Of a stretch of DNA of 64,000 nucleotides, positions 42,496 to 53,516 are shown in pieces (position 1 is the stretch's first letter; the number at the start of each line of letters is the position of its first letter). The translations under genes were made by a program, and so were the position numbers. The notes below the pieces were generated by a model. The model was not told the origin of the DNA, ran no database searches, and was given only the letters and a program-made list of their open reading frames with translations. The DNA is from Asparagopsis taxiformis (Eukaryota > Rhodophyta > Florideophyceae > Bonnemaisoniales > Bonnemaisoniaceae), in NCBI GenBank assembly GCA_030407315.1, contig JALQPE010001976.1, positions 82,301 through 146,300 of the forward strand. The letters run 5' to 3'.

Positions 42496-43100
42496 TGTCG
42501 CCCCCTTCCGTACGTTGTCGGGGTCGTCGGACCGGGTGTTGGTGGGTATCCTCCCGGAACGGCCGGGGAGGATTGCGAGTTATAGGCGCGCGAGCCTTCG
42601 TAATTCGGATCGCTTCCGCTCGGCGGAGCGGAACGTCCGGCGACGATTTCGTTGAATACTACGACAAACGAGTCGAGTCTTCCCTCCACGGCGGAGAGGC
42701 GGTTTCGTAAATCTTCGTTTTCCCGTTCGAGGGTCGCTGAGCGTTCACGTAACGCAAGAGCTTCGCGCTCCGAGACTCCGAGTCTCTGCCTTACGGCTTC
42801 GTCGACGGCCGCGTCGCTCGCCCTTTCGATGTGACCTCGAAGGTCTTCGTACACTACGCGTAGTGCCGTGGGAGTCACGTTCCCTTCGTTGAGCTGACCG
42901 CGCGTTGCGGGGTCCATGCTCACGGACTCAAACGGGCTTACCGTACGTGGTAGCTGGCCGATCGCCTCGATATCCGGCGGGATAGATCGATCAGTCGCGA
43001 AGATCGCTTCTGCTGACAAGGCCACGTCGGCTTCGGCGTCCGCTGACGTTGGCAACGGTTCCCTGGGCGACGCGCTGGAATTCGACACAGCGTAATTCAT
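42153..43100 (-). CDS. Gypsy copy 1 gag, first frame
   Basis: Starts at ATG 43100 (MNYAVSNSSASP), 105 bases after the LTR. It has an acidic N-terminus, then a predicted coiled coil (QRLGVSEREALALRERSATL, NEDLRNRLSAVEGRLDSF), then a Pro/Ser-rich stretch. The part after about 42490 overlaps the second gag frame and is probably not the biological frame. The same stop is kept in copy 2. Confidence 0.72.
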   Translation of the reverse strand: MNYAVSNSSASPREPLPTSADAEADVALSAEAIFATDRSIPPDIEAIGQLPRTVSPFESVSMDPATRGQLNEGNVTPTALRVVYEDLRGHIERASDAAVDEAVRQRLGVSEREALALRERSATLERENEDLRNRLSAVEGRLDSFVVVFNEIVAGRSAPPSGSDPNYEGSRAYNSQSSPAVPGGYPPTPGPTTPTTYGRGRQCNEPSPTPTRRHEGNYVLTIPQTTRGRRTQHELHNSIRELPRHVRRTFRGWERSARRTRESTKTNVPTRYAYQGTPSDPFATRWQSTRQCSTHLRTWCRTACTDLTMYVNIST

Positions 43101-43204
43101 AGACCGTCGTCTGTAGCGTAGCACGTAGCTTTTCGTTAACGTAAAAGAGCTCAACCTCGTTGGTTGTCGTTATGCTCGTAGCAACTTCTAGGTCGAGAGA
43201 CCAG

Positions 43205-43864
43205 TGTGGAACAACGTTAGTTCTAGATAGCTGGTACGAGCTACGGACACGCTGTCCTTACGAAACGAAACGAGCAGTCCACCCGCTGGTGTTTGACTGT
43301 ATTGTTAGAACGGTAGAAGGTAGAGTGGTTAGCGAGTAGACACGAGCGTCACGACGCAACAATCCACGCGAGGATTACGTTAGCGAACGAGGTGGTACGT
43401 CACCGGAGGCGCTCTCAACCAAGCCCGGAGGCACTACACGCAATCAGCCTTACGTGCGGCGATGGGTAGGGAGTACGCAGCTCGACGGAGACGAAGCCTC
43501 GCTAGGCAAAACGTAAACGTAAAACGTAGATGTCAGTCGTAGACTAGAGCCGTTGCTCGATCGTTGTCTTGTCCCCTTTCCCTCCCGGCACGATGCCAAT
43601 ACCTATATAGCCACGATGGCATCGCTTTACAGTGTAAACACTGCTCGTAACGTCCCCGAATGGGAAAGGACCTTGTGGGTCACACGTAGGGACCCGTTGG
43701 TCCGTTGGCCGTTGCCGGTACGTTCGTTGCACACGTGTGCCGGTTGCGCGCGCGCATGCGCCAGCAATGTTCGTGCATTGCTGTCGCCGGTCGTGTCCGC
43801 CGAAATTCGAATTCCGCGGAAAAACGTAAATATTTGCAATTTCGGAATTGCCACGTATACTACA
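43205..43864 (-). repeat. 5' LTR of gypsy copy 1 (660 bp)
   Basis: Begins TGTAGTATACGTGG and ends GTTCCACA, the TG...CA form. It matches the LTRs 50327-50989 and 63318-63978. A TATA-like TATATAGG is at about 43600-43607 (minus strand). It is followed by the primer-binding candidate TGGTCTCTCGACC. Confidence 0.93.
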
Positions 43865-44388
43865 TTCTTGATTAAAGAGGTCACAACTTGGCAGCGCAAT
43901 TCAATGTGGTTCCGGCCGGCAAGCGTCCTATTGAACACATCCTTTCGCTCATTGCTCTGCCTGGCGAACATCAGCGTATTGATTAGCTCGCATCCGTTGA
44001 AATGCCTATCCCTCTTATCCACCATTGCCTTCGTGTACGTTGTAACAACAGCACACAGCACAGCACACACCATTTCGAACGTGAACGATTTCTCCGCATC
44101 CTGCGCAATGCGGAGACGTTCCCTGTCCTTCTCAGAGGCGATCTTCTTCGGATGTCCTTGTCCCTGGCTCAGAAGCCCATCGACGATGCCCTTGACCTCC
44201 TGCATATCGGTGTTTAGCATGGAGACAGTCTTGGCGACAATTCCGAGAGTCTCGCGTAATTGAATGGTGCTCTTCTCGACGGCATCCATTTTATCACTCA
44301 GGGCTTTCAGCTCTGCAGTGATGTTCGAAAAGCCCTCACGCGTTATTTCGGAAAATGCAGCGATGCTCACGGAGGTTTCGGGATTCAT
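43865..44388 (-). pseudogene. Coiled-coil protein of unknown family, interrupted by gypsy copy 1
   Basis: ATG at 44388 (MNPETSVSIAAFSEITREGF), then an amphipathic heptad-like region (SNITAELKALSDKMDAVEKS, QLRETLGIVAKTVSMLNTDM), a basic patch, and a mixed region with a hydrophobic segment (EMVCAVLCAVVTTYTKAMVD). After about 174 codons the frame runs into the LTR. The remainder should lie beyond the missing 3' LTR of copy 1. It sits 430 bases from the type-B end of DT3, so it may be a DT3 gene. No family recognised. Confidence 0.6.
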
Positions 44389-44816
44389 GTTGAACTTGCA
44401 ATTGGAGTTTGCTAAAAGGAGAAGTGCTTTGAAGGAAGGGTGTCACGCTTAGTACAGCAGTGTTGTAGCAAATATCATTCCAGTGGATGCATCCATCCTG
44501 TTCTACTCTACATAATAATAATGCTTCTCGGTGCTCCGTAACGGTTATTTTTCATAATTTAGTGGTGGATGGTGCGTATTCTTTCCTTTGCTACCACCCA
44601 CGTCCTGTGAATACCACACCTCGCTACCAGACTGACGTCTCCTACTCGACACTTTCAATGCAAAGATAGATAGGTATAATTTGAAATGCTAAACTCAACA
44701 TAATATAGTCTACTCTGTACTTTCTCTCCTTACGGTGAGACAAACGAGATATGTTCAATCTTCCCTATCTTTCTTTCTACAACGTCCTATTCAGCATCTA
44801 GCTTCCCCGCACCCAA

Positions 44817-45295
44817 CTATCTGTAAAGCACCATCACAATTACTATAGTCGTATTCCACACACCATTCCAATATTTACCTTCACACTAACACTATGCTCC
44901 ATATTTCCTCTAAGTCCACTCCACCAGACAATGCTGTCAACCAATGCACGGTACTACCCGCAGACAATACAATTTGCTATCTACACTACTGTCTACAGAT
45001 TTCCCCAGACAGTGCAGTAATACAATACAATGTACTGCCTCAGACAGTAAAATGTACTGTCTGCACATACTGTCTGGCGGCAACACTTCCAGACAGTAAA
45101 ATTTACTGTTCTGGACAGTAAATTTTACTGTTTTTGGTACTGTCCAGATTTCGTGCCAGTTTACTGCTGCAGCAGTATTCTGAAATTTCCAGACAGTAAA
45201 TTTTACTGTCTCCGCGCACTGTCTTGGCCAGACAGTAATTTTTACTGTCTCAGACAGTAAATTTACTGTCTTTTTTCATTCCCAACACCGTAGTG
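44817..45295. repeat. Type-B end of DT3
   Basis: Direct, nearly identical copy of 35403-35882, with a few substitutions (for example CTCCACCAGACAATGCTG against CTCCACCAGACAGTGTTG). It carries the ACAGT/ACTGT inverted pairs and the CACTA terminus. Confidence 0.92.
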
Positions 45296-46826
45296 TAGTC
45301 TCGTAAGAGAGAGAAGGTATCGCTACCCGGAGGGCGTTGTGCGATTATAGCGCTCACGCGAGGTGCGTATTAATGGAGCAAAGTGACGTAATCCGTCGAG
45401 CTGTTGGCTAACCCTAAGGTTGTCCCTGAGAGGGTTAAACACTAGGTATGCAAACACTGTTCCAATGGGTCGTAATTCCACTTGAGTTTACGTTACTCTA
45501 GAAACCGTGCCTACTGGCTATTCCAGTGGCACTTTTATACTAAGTCTACTGTAAGCTAGGGTTAGTGGTTAGGAATAAATATCCAGTTAATGACCAATCA
45601 GAACCCAATTACTGGCGCTCGCCTACCCGCGAGGTCATCGCCAATAGGCTTACATTGTAATGTATGGCTGATCAGCCTAAGTTAAAATTTGCCCCTTGTG
45701 GGGTCTTGGCCGGGGCCGATAGGCCCGAGTGGGGTATTTGCAGCCTTGCGCTTGTCCCAATTACAGGAAACACGCCCAGTTGGCTGGTGCCTTGTGATTG
45801 GCACATCCCTTAAGTGGGTACCCAATAGGGAAGTGACACGCTCAGATTGAGAGGACCGCCAGGCGGTACGACAAGAGGATCGAAAGGAGAAGAGTGGACA
45901 GAGAAAAATAAAAGGCAAAGGATACGCAGGAAGAGATGACGCGCGGGGACGCGCTGTGATGTTAGTCGGGGGGAGTGTGGTGCAATTTATGCCGCTAATG
46001 CGAACGCGGGTTGAAGCGATATCGACGAGTTGAGTCCGCGTGCATCCGCGCTGAGTTAGTTAGTAAGCGAGCGTACGCGTGGCGAACCGATTACGTGTCA
46101 CGGTGCACCTGCGCGAACGCGTGCGATTGCGAGCCCGGCGCCACGTGTAGCGATTTCTACGAATTTCCCTTTATTTCCCCTTTTTGGGTTTTTTATGACG
46201 AAAGTCTTTTTCCCAAATATTTCCCTTTTTGCGTGTGAGCGAGCGGCCGCCGGCCGCGTAAGGACAGCCTGTCCTTTAGTAGTTAGCTAATAATGGTCGT
46301 TCTACTTCGCACCTTACCAATAAACAGCCAGCATCTTCGCAGCTACGAGTTAAGCGTTTAGCGAATCGCGAGGACCGATTGCGTTGAAACGTTGCGTGCG
46401 GGTTGCTCACGATCGCCGACGTTCGCGTGCGCGCTGCGCATAAACCGATCGTCGAACCGCGTCGCACCGCGATAGCGCGCGTTGCGTCGCACGCCACTAG
46501 GCCAGGGATTTACGACCCTTGTGTGGACCGCGTTATGCTCGAGTTTACTCGGTGATCTCACCCTGAGATCACGGCTTGCGCCGGCCCGCGAATCCCGTGT
46601 TGCGATCGTTCCCTACGCGTTCCGCCGTTGTACCACCCGTTCGCCAGCGCGACCGAGCGACGCGCGAAACGCAAGTTCAACCAGCGCGTTACAGTTCACC
46701 TCGCCCTGACACGGTTGCAATTCTAGAACTCCCTTAGCGATCGCCATCCCGGCTGGTCCTACAAGTGGTGCACTGAAGTGGTAGTGTGTGACGGTGATAC
46801 ACCGGGTGTCAACGGACACTTAGTGT
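45296..46826. other. Unclassified repeat-like DNA
   Basis: About 1.5 kb with a mixed base composition: A/T-leaning until 45900, then GC- and CG-rich (46000-46720). I see no protein-like frame. TAAGGACAGCCTGTCCTTTAG at 46259-46279 contains a short inverted repeat. It could be decayed retroelement or host intergenic DNA. Confidence 0.35.
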
Positions 46827-48640
46827 GTGAGGGGAATGACCAACGGTCGAGAAGGAAATGAAGGGGAGCTGATACAGCGTGAATGGTGGTCTTCCAAGCA
46901 GATGAGGGTACCTGATAGGTGGAAAAGGGGTGAGTGGGCACGTGAACCACGAGAGGCACGTGCAGGTAAGAGACCCTGGAAGGGCAGAGGAGAAGCTGAT
47001 ACAGCGAGATGGCGATGCCAGAGGCGCTGGTACAGCGGTAAGAGTAGGGCCGTACTTGTGCCACGCACTATAGCCACAGGCGGAGTAGGCAAACAGTTAC
47101 TGCGATCCGCAGGATGGGAGCGAAGCGACACGATCAGGTCCGGTGGTACACCAAGAGGCCGAAGACTCCTGATAGATGGGCACGCGCGCCACAGGCTGCG
47201 CGTGGTAAGGGATAATGCTGATACAGCGGGTGGAGTGCCAAGGGCAAACACTGGATCAGCGACGAACGGGTACCGGAAGGATGCCAAGTACTATAGCCAA
47301 GGAGAAGCAGGCTGACTCAGACGGCGAAACGCACCTTGGGAGCAAAATGACAACCGAACTTCCGGTACTTTACAATCGAAGAACTAGGCGATCCGCCGTC
47401 GAATAAATTCTATGTTACAGCACGGTGGTCAGCCCTGAGTGAACTTCTACGGTTGTCAGTGGATAGACTAAATACTGGTACAGTAGGGCGGTCGGAAAAA
47501 CCCTAAGTGGCCGGGGCGACCGATGTGGTAAACCCACTGTTAGTGTAGTGTACGACAGTTAGTGCTGGTGTAAAACTTCAGTGTACCACTGAGTCCAAGT
47601 GTACTGCGTTCAGTGATTCACTGTGGACGGGTAAAGAATCCAAAATATGGTGGGAATTAAAGTTTCAAAAATATATGCAAAATATTTGGTGTTTCACCGT
47701 ACAAGGCGGTTCGCCTCGTGTCATTGCACCACACAGACCGAATCAGTTGAGTGACCAGGGTCGGTGCGGTCCGCGCTATAGCCAAAGACGAAGCAGGCTT
47801 CCATGAGACTGCAAAACGATATTTGGGAGCACATCAATAACTAAGTCCGATTGGTTGGCGGGGGGTTCCTGAACAAGCACAATGGCCAGGACAGAAAGCT
47901 GATACAGCGGGGAATGGGTTCCAAAAGCAGGCTAGACACTATAGCCAAAGTCGAAGCAGACAGCAATGAGACTGCGAAACGCAAGTTGGGAGTGGCTCGC
48001 AACCATACCTCGGGATGGGCACCAGGCGGCCGAAGACACTTGATTGAGGAGCACACGCACCACCGGTGACGCGTGGTAGGGGCAATGCTGATACAGCGCC
48101 CCGACATTGGGAAGCTGAATCAGCGAAAAGGGGCACCGGAAGAGTGCCAAGCACCATTACCAAGGAAGAAGCACACTGAATCAGAAGGCAAAACGCACCC
48201 TGTGGGTAGATTGGACACCGAGCTTCCGGCTGGCTTTTACAATCAAAGGACATGGCGGTTCGCCTCTAGTTAAATACTAAATTACATTACATGGCTTTTA
48301 GTCCTAAATGTCCTTGTGGTTGGTGTCCAATAGGTAGGCTAAATACTGATACAGTAGGGTGGTCGAAAAACCCTAAGTGACGGGTGCGCCGGCGGCGCTG
48401 GCCCACTGTAAATACGGTGTAAACTGTTAGCTGTAGTGTACAATTCAGTGTATCACTAGCGTCACGTGCCACGTGTTCAGTGATTGCACTGCTGTTAGAA
48501 TAGATAGCCCAAAATAGTTTCGAAATAAAAGAATTGGGTAAAGTGCCCAAAATTAGAGGTGAAACACCTAGCTGTAAGCGCTTCGGCAAGTGGCATTGCA
48601 CTACAATTGGAATCCCGATGTTACGAATTACCATATAGAG
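46827..48640. repeat. Diverged tandem duplication rich in GATACAGCG motifs
   Basis: 46980-47560 and 47850-48420 share long diverged blocks about 860-880 bases apart, for example TACCGGAAGGATGCCAAG / CACCGGAAGAGTGCCAAG and AATACTGGTACAGTAGGGCG / AATACTGATACAGTAGGGTG. GCTGATACAGCG recurs at least five times. No open frame persists across both copies, so it reads as noncoding repeat. Confidence 0.7.
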
Positions 48641-49764
48641 AGGAATGTGCGGTGCAGTTCACCAAGATAATTTTCAACTGACCGGAGGGTCATGAAGGGC
48701 GTTCTATCACTACTCTTCGACAATTTCTCATTCAGTTCAAGAGAAGTTGTTCCCGAAGAAAGCATAGTAGGGTGTAACGAACTGAAGCTGATGCCAGCAA
48801 TGGCCAGCATAAACTAGTGTATTCTAGACACTACAAGTTGCACTAAGTTTACTCATATACTATAGGCTGCTAGAAAGTAACTTGCTGTTACGCCTAGAAG
48901 TATCTAGTTGGCTATGTCATCGAGTGATGTCATGATGGCATCATGTTAGATTTATTTTTGATGACATAATTTTATTTTGATTAGTATTTTCTAGAATTAG
49001 TTCGACATCGAACTACAATTCTATGGTGGATATAAAAAGGCATGGTCAACTCCGGTCTTGGGGGATCGGAGGCATCATCGATCATTCAACGAAAACAACT
49101 ACCACTCAGCTATCCCGTATACACATTCGTTTCATTGGTAGCATCGCTTTCTACGGGCGCACTGAGTGAGCAGTTCGGCAAACGCCGGCCGACTGCAAGC
49201 TCTTGGCTGAAAAGCCATCGTTGGGAGTTATTGAACACCTGAGGGCAGGAGTGCCAGGTGTAAGAACTGTAGTGTCTGCTACCCCTTGAGCAAGGGTAAG
49301 TTACCTGCGGGCAGGAAGGCCAGGTAACTAAGGGTCTACAGGAGGGACTGTAAGTGGTCAACCCGAGGGCAGGAGAGCCGGGTTGTACCTGAGGGCAGGA
49401 GGGCCAGGTGGTGTCTGAGGGCTGGAGAGCCAGACATCCCACTTACAGAGCCTAGATCGGAAGTCTAGCTTCCTGGAGGGATTATTGATTCTCAAGACTA
49501 TCCTCTGACCAGTCCTGTGCTGTCGCCAATTGTATTCCCTATACATCCTATTCCACTTGTTGGCTGTTAGCTAGGTGGACCGACAGGGTCACGGATGCGG
49601 GTAACGCAGGCTTGATAGGGGTAAGGACTTGGACTAAGAAGGGTGGAGAGGAGATAGGAAAACTCGAGGAAAGTTGGGTACGGTCTACTCGAGAAACTTT
49701 CTTATAGGGTAAGGACACCGAAGGGTTTATATCGTAAACTGGTGGGGATATCCCGAACGGATCG
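48641..49764. promoter_or_regulatory. Probable LTR/leader region of a second LTR-element family
   Basis: A TATA box (TATAAAAAGG) at 49031-49040 is followed by a series of hairpins (49235-49436) and then, about 500 bases later, by a gag frame. This order is that of LTR, leader and gag. LTR borders could not be fixed because no second LTR is in view. Confidence 0.45.
49235..49436. repeat. Five hairpins with a shared loop and different, self-complementary stems
   Basis: Hairpins at 49235-49261, 49299-49329, 49359-49385, 49387-49409 and 49412-49436. Every loop is 15 nt and close to GAGGGCAGGAGNGCC, with GGC/GCC able to pair inside. The stems differ but always match: ACACCT/AGGTGT, AGTTACCT/AGGTAACT, CAACCC/GGGTTG, ACCT/AGGT and TGTCT/AGACA. 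Confidence 0.9.
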
Positions 49765-50326
49765 TTGAACCACATTCCCTGGGGTGGGTGTGATCAGAGT
49801 GCTGAAATTCCTCTCTCCACGGGTAGAGGACCCGTCGTCAAAGGACGAATCCTTTCAAAAAAATTGGAAACTGGAAATTTATTGTTGAAGAAGAAAGAAG
49901 TTTTTTGGTTTAAGTTTGGGAAGAACACTGTCATTATGTCGTTTTTGAAGCCCAATAAGCCCCCGACATTCGATGGAACGCGTGATGCGTTTACTGTTCG
50001 GACGTGGCTACACTCTGTTGGAAGGTACATTTCTCTCATTCAGGTAGCTCGGATGCAGAAATATCCGATAAACAAGCTATTGATTTCGCTTAGACGTTCA
50101 TGGCAGGGGTGGCTGCCAACTGGTGGTTTACCGTTGTCAACGGAGCGAAAATGCCTGATTCTTGGGAGGCCTTCTCAAACCTGGTTATTCAAGAGTTCGT
50201 TCCTCAAGATAGTGCTGTTAGAGCCCGCGATAAGCTCAGCAAGTTGAAACAGAAAACAAGCGTTCCTGCCTATCTTTCCGAGTTTAGGAACATCGTAATC
50301 AATATCCAGGATATGAGTGAGGGTGA
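49765..50326 (+). pseudogene. gag fragment of another LTR retrotransposon, cut by gypsy copy 2
   Basis: Plus-strand frames give FLKPNKPPTFDGTRDAFTVR and TWLHSVGRYISL, then after a frame change near 50060-50100 WEAFSNLVIQEFVPQDSAVR and RDKLSKLKQKTSVPAYLSEF, the typical retrotransposon gag core. The frame is interrupted at 50327 by the LTR. It differs from the gag of the gypsy copies here, so it is another family. Confidence 0.8.
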
Positions 50327-50989
50327 TGTAGTATACGTGGCAATTCCGAAATTGCAAATATTTACGTTTTCCGCGGAATTCGAATTTCGGCGGACACGAC
50401 CGGCGACAGCAATGCACGAACATTGCTGGCGCATGCGCGCGCGCAACCGGCACACGTGTGCAACGAACGTACCGGCAACGGCCAACGGACCAACGGGTCC
50501 CTACGTGTGACCCACAAGGTTCTTTCCCAGTCGGGGACGTTACGAGCAGTGTTTACACTGTAAAGCGATGCCATCGTGGCTATATAGGTATTGGCATCGT
50601 GCCGGGAGGGAAAGAGGACAATACATCGAACGAGCAACGGCTCTAGTCTACGACTGACTTCTACGTTTTACGTTTACGTTCTGCCTAGCGAGGCTTCGTC
50701 TCCGTCGAGCTGCGTACTCCCTACCCATCGCCGCACGTAGGACTGATTGCGTGTAGTGCCTCCGGGCTTGGTTGAGAGCGCCTCCGGTGACGTACCACCT
50801 CGTTTGCTAACGTAATCCTCGCGTGGATTGTTGCGTCGTGACGCTCGTGTGTACTCGCTAACCTATCTCTACCGTTCTACCTAACATACAGTCAAAACAC
50901 CAGCGGGTGGACTGTTCGTTTCGTTTCGTAAGGACAGCGTGTCCACTAGCTCGTACCAGCTACTACGTCTAACGAACTAACGTTCCACA
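50327..50989 (+). repeat. 5' LTR of gypsy copy 2 (663 bp)
   Basis: TG...CA form. A TATA-like CTATATAGG lies at 50580-50588. The end is fixed by comparison: 5' and 3' copies agree through GTTCCACA and then diverge (CTGGTCTC against GACTCGTA). A few substitutions and indels separate the two LTRs, so the insertion is not brand new. Confidence 0.95.
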
Positions 50990-51003
50990 CTGGTCTCTCG
51001 ACC
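50990..51003 (+). promoter_or_regulatory. Primer-binding site candidate
   Basis: TGGTCTCTCGACC directly follows the LTR, one base in. TGG is the complement of a tRNA CCA end. The same site follows the LTR of copy 1. I could not assign the tRNA. Confidence 0.7.
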
Positions 51004-51088
51004 TAGAAGTTGCTACGAGCATAACGACAACCAACGAGGTTGAGCTCTTTTACGTTAACGAAAAGCTACGTGCTACAGACGACGGTCT

Positions 51089-52039
51089 ATGAATTACGCT
51101 GTGTCGAATTCCAGCGCGTCGCCCAGGCAACCGTTGCCAACGTCAGCGGACGCCGAAGCCGACGTGGCCTTGTCAGCAGAAGCGATCTTCGCGACTGATC
51201 GATCTACCCCGCCGGATATCGAGGCGATCGGCCAGTTACCACGTACGGTAAGCCCGTTTGAGTCCGTGAGTATGGACCCCGCAACGCGCGGTCAGCTCAA
51301 CGAAGGGAACGTGACTCCCACGGCACTACGTGTAGTGTACGAAGACCTTCGAGGTCACATCGAAAGGGCGAGCGACGCGGCCGTCGACGAAGCCGTAAGG
51401 CAGAGACTCGGAGTCTCGGAGCGCGAAGCTCTTGCGTTACGTGAACGCTCAGCGACCCTCGAACGGGAAAACGAAGATTTACGAAACCGCCTCTCCGCCG
51501 TGGAGGGAAGACTCGACTTGTTTGTTGTAGTATTTAACGAAATCGTCGCCGGACGTTCCGCTCCGCCGAGCGGAAGCGATTCGAATTACGAAGAAGGCTC
51601 GCGCGCCTATAACTCGCAATCCTCCCCGGCCGTTCCGGGAGGATACCCACCAACACCCAGTCCGACGACCCCGACAACGTACGGAAGGGGGCGACAGTGC
51701 AACGAGCCATCGCCAACCCCAACGAGACGCCACGAAGGCAATTACGTTTTAACGGAACCCCAGACCACGCGCGGTCGGCGGACGCAGCACGAGCTGCACA
51801 ATTCGATACGAGAGCTCCCCCGCCACGTGAGACGTACATTCCGTGGCTGGGAACGTTCGGCACGACGGACACGCGAGTCCACGAAGACGAACGTGCCAAC
51901 GCGGTACGCTTACCAGGGAACGCCCTCGGACCCGTTTGCCACGCGTTGGCAGAGCACACGACAATGCTCGACGCATTTGCGAACGTGGTGTCGTACCGCA
52001 TGTACCGACTTAACGATGTACGTGAACATCTCTACGTGA
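51089..52039 (+). CDS. Gypsy copy 2 gag, first frame
   Basis: 316 aa starting MNYAVSNSSASP; the same layout as in copy 1: acidic N-terminus, coiled coil (RERSATLERENEDLRNRLS), Pro/Ser-rich linker. Frame and stop are conserved between copies. The segment after about 51690 overlaps the second gag frame. Confidence 0.72.
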   Translation: MNYAVSNSSASPRQPLPTSADAEADVALSAEAIFATDRSTPPDIEAIGQLPRTVSPFESVSMDPATRGQLNEGNVTPTALRVVYEDLRGHIERASDAAVDEAVRQRLGVSEREALALRERSATLERENEDLRNRLSAVEGRLDLFVVVFNEIVAGRSAPPSGSDSNYEEGSRAYNSQSSPAVPGGYPPTPSPTTPTTYGRGRQCNEPSPTPTRRHEGNYVLTEPQTTRGRRTQHELHNSIRELPRHVRRTFRGWERSARRTRESTKTNVPTRYAYQGTPSDPFATRWQSTRQCSTHLRTWCRTACTDLTMYVNIST

Positions 52040-53516
52040 ACAGAGTCAAAGCGTACATAAGCTCAAACGTGAGCTGGAGGGACTTTTCCCTACGTTAAAG
52101 CCGTTCTCCGGCCGGAATCCGATTACGTTACTCGGATTCCTCGCCCAAATACGTGATGGGTTCAGCACACTCGGAGTGTGCGAGGGAGTGGCAGTACGTG
52201 CGCTGCACTTCTTCCTCGAAGGGGACGCCCGACGGTTCTACGATTCCCAGTGTACGACTGGTGTGATCACGACTGATCCGACGAAGAGGTTCTCGTGGCC
52301 TCACGTGATCAACGCGTTGATCAAACGATACCTGCAGGACGACGTGCTGCAGGAGGCCTACGAAAAGGTCACGATAATCACGCAGAGTCCTAACGAGGAC
52401 GAGAATCAGTACGCTGATAGACTCGACACCGCCACGCGGGCGTGTAACTACGTGTTTACGGACCGACTCCTCGTTCACCACTACGTGCGTGGTTTGCTGC
52501 CCTCGACGCGGGCAGCCGTGACGGAACGACTCCGGTCACTCCCCGAACGAGAGAGGAACGACCTCACCGTTGTGAGACGATTGGCGACGGCCGAAGGAAC
52601 GGCCTTCCGTGCACGTACGGCAGCTGTCGCGTCAGCCGCGAAACCGAAAGTGCGGTTTCCGGTGAAGCCTACGTTGGCTATTTCCGACCACGAGTCGAGG
52701 AAGTTCGCGGACTACGATGAGTCCGCGTACTTACGTAATGAACGGGCTAGCGAGCCCAGTTACCACGATGGTAACCCGAACATCCCCGCGAGGGATGATG
52801 ACGACGTATCGCTCGCTGCGGCTCACGTTGCCGAGAACTTGGAGGCGATCCTCTTCACGAACGGGCCGCCGCCCAACGATACGAAAACGGCAAACGAAAA
52901 GCCGGACGAGCTCGAAGCTCGATTGAACCGTCCATGCGAGGACGTGCCGAAGCTCACGAGCGAGCAGACGCAATTGGCGCATTCCGTAATCCCGAATGAT
53001 TACTGGACGCTGTCGTGTTGGTCATGCCGCGAAGATGGCCACTCGACGTTTACGTGTCCGCACCTGACGCCAGATCAACGGATCTTTTTCGCGTACAAGT
53101 ACTACCTCTTCCACGTGAAGAGCAACCCACGTCAGGCTGAGTACTTCCGCCAACGAATGGCCAAACAAAACCAGGAACGACCTGGTGAGCGAGGGAACGT
53201 GACCTCGCGGAGGTACGGCACGCCGCCTACGATACTCCGAAACCCCAATCGTGACGGGGGAAGGCCCTTCGACAGGCGCCGCGGCGACTTTCGTAATGAC
53301 CGACGTGACCCCCGCCCGTGGGCGAACGAACGAAATGGCCAGCGTAATGGCCGCAGCGGAGTCTACGTGACGACTCCCGCTGACGAAACACCACCGAGGT
53401 GGAGACGAGTCACGATGACGAACGAGCTTCGTGGGCTCACGACGACGACGTGTCGAACGGCCTCGCGCCAGAAAACGACCAGGCGATGTAGGTCACGAGC
53501 CACCCACATCGCCTGA
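51640..53516 (+). pseudogene. Gypsy copy 2 gag, second frame, frame-broken
   Basis: Same capsid and CCHC-knuckle (CWSCREDGHSTFTC at about 53013-53058) region as copy 1, in the -1 frame relative to the first gag frame. A lost base near 52043 and another near 53395 break it: the end reads DETPPRWRR instead of the copy-1 DETPLEVE. Confidence 0.82.

Larger units (their letters stand above)
35883..43864 (-). mobile_element. Gypsy copy 1: chromodomain Ty3/gypsy element, main part
   Basis: Reading right to left: 5' LTR 43864-43205, gag, pol, chromodomain, then the 3' region, which is cut by DT2 at 35882/35883 and resumes at 20791. The rest (3' region and 3' LTR) must lie left of DT1, outside the window. 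The LTR start TGTAGTATACGTGG is preceded by ...TAATCAAGAA, a coding frame of the host sequence (see 43865-44388). At least four indels break pol, so it is not autonomous. Confidence 0.93.
43865..45295. mobile_element. DT3: right part of a third CACTA element
   Basis: It ends CAACACCGTAGTG at 45295, followed by TAG. The last 480 bases (44817-45295) nearly match the type-B end of DT2. Only the part right of gypsy copy 1 is visible; the left end is outside the window. 44389-44816 is A/T-rich DNA without a recognised gene. Confidence 0.75.

Noticed and set aside
35403..45295. The 480-bp direct repeats 35403-35882 and 44817-45295 as LTRs of one element
   Set aside because: Both end in the CACTA terminus, and each is bordered by an independent junction (one is proven by the split gypsy target). 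They are type-B ends of two DNA transposons.
49110..49442. Minus-strand frame with repeated TWPSCPQV-like peptides
   Set aside because: It is produced by the hairpin series; stem changes are complementary at DNA level, which points to structure, not protein.
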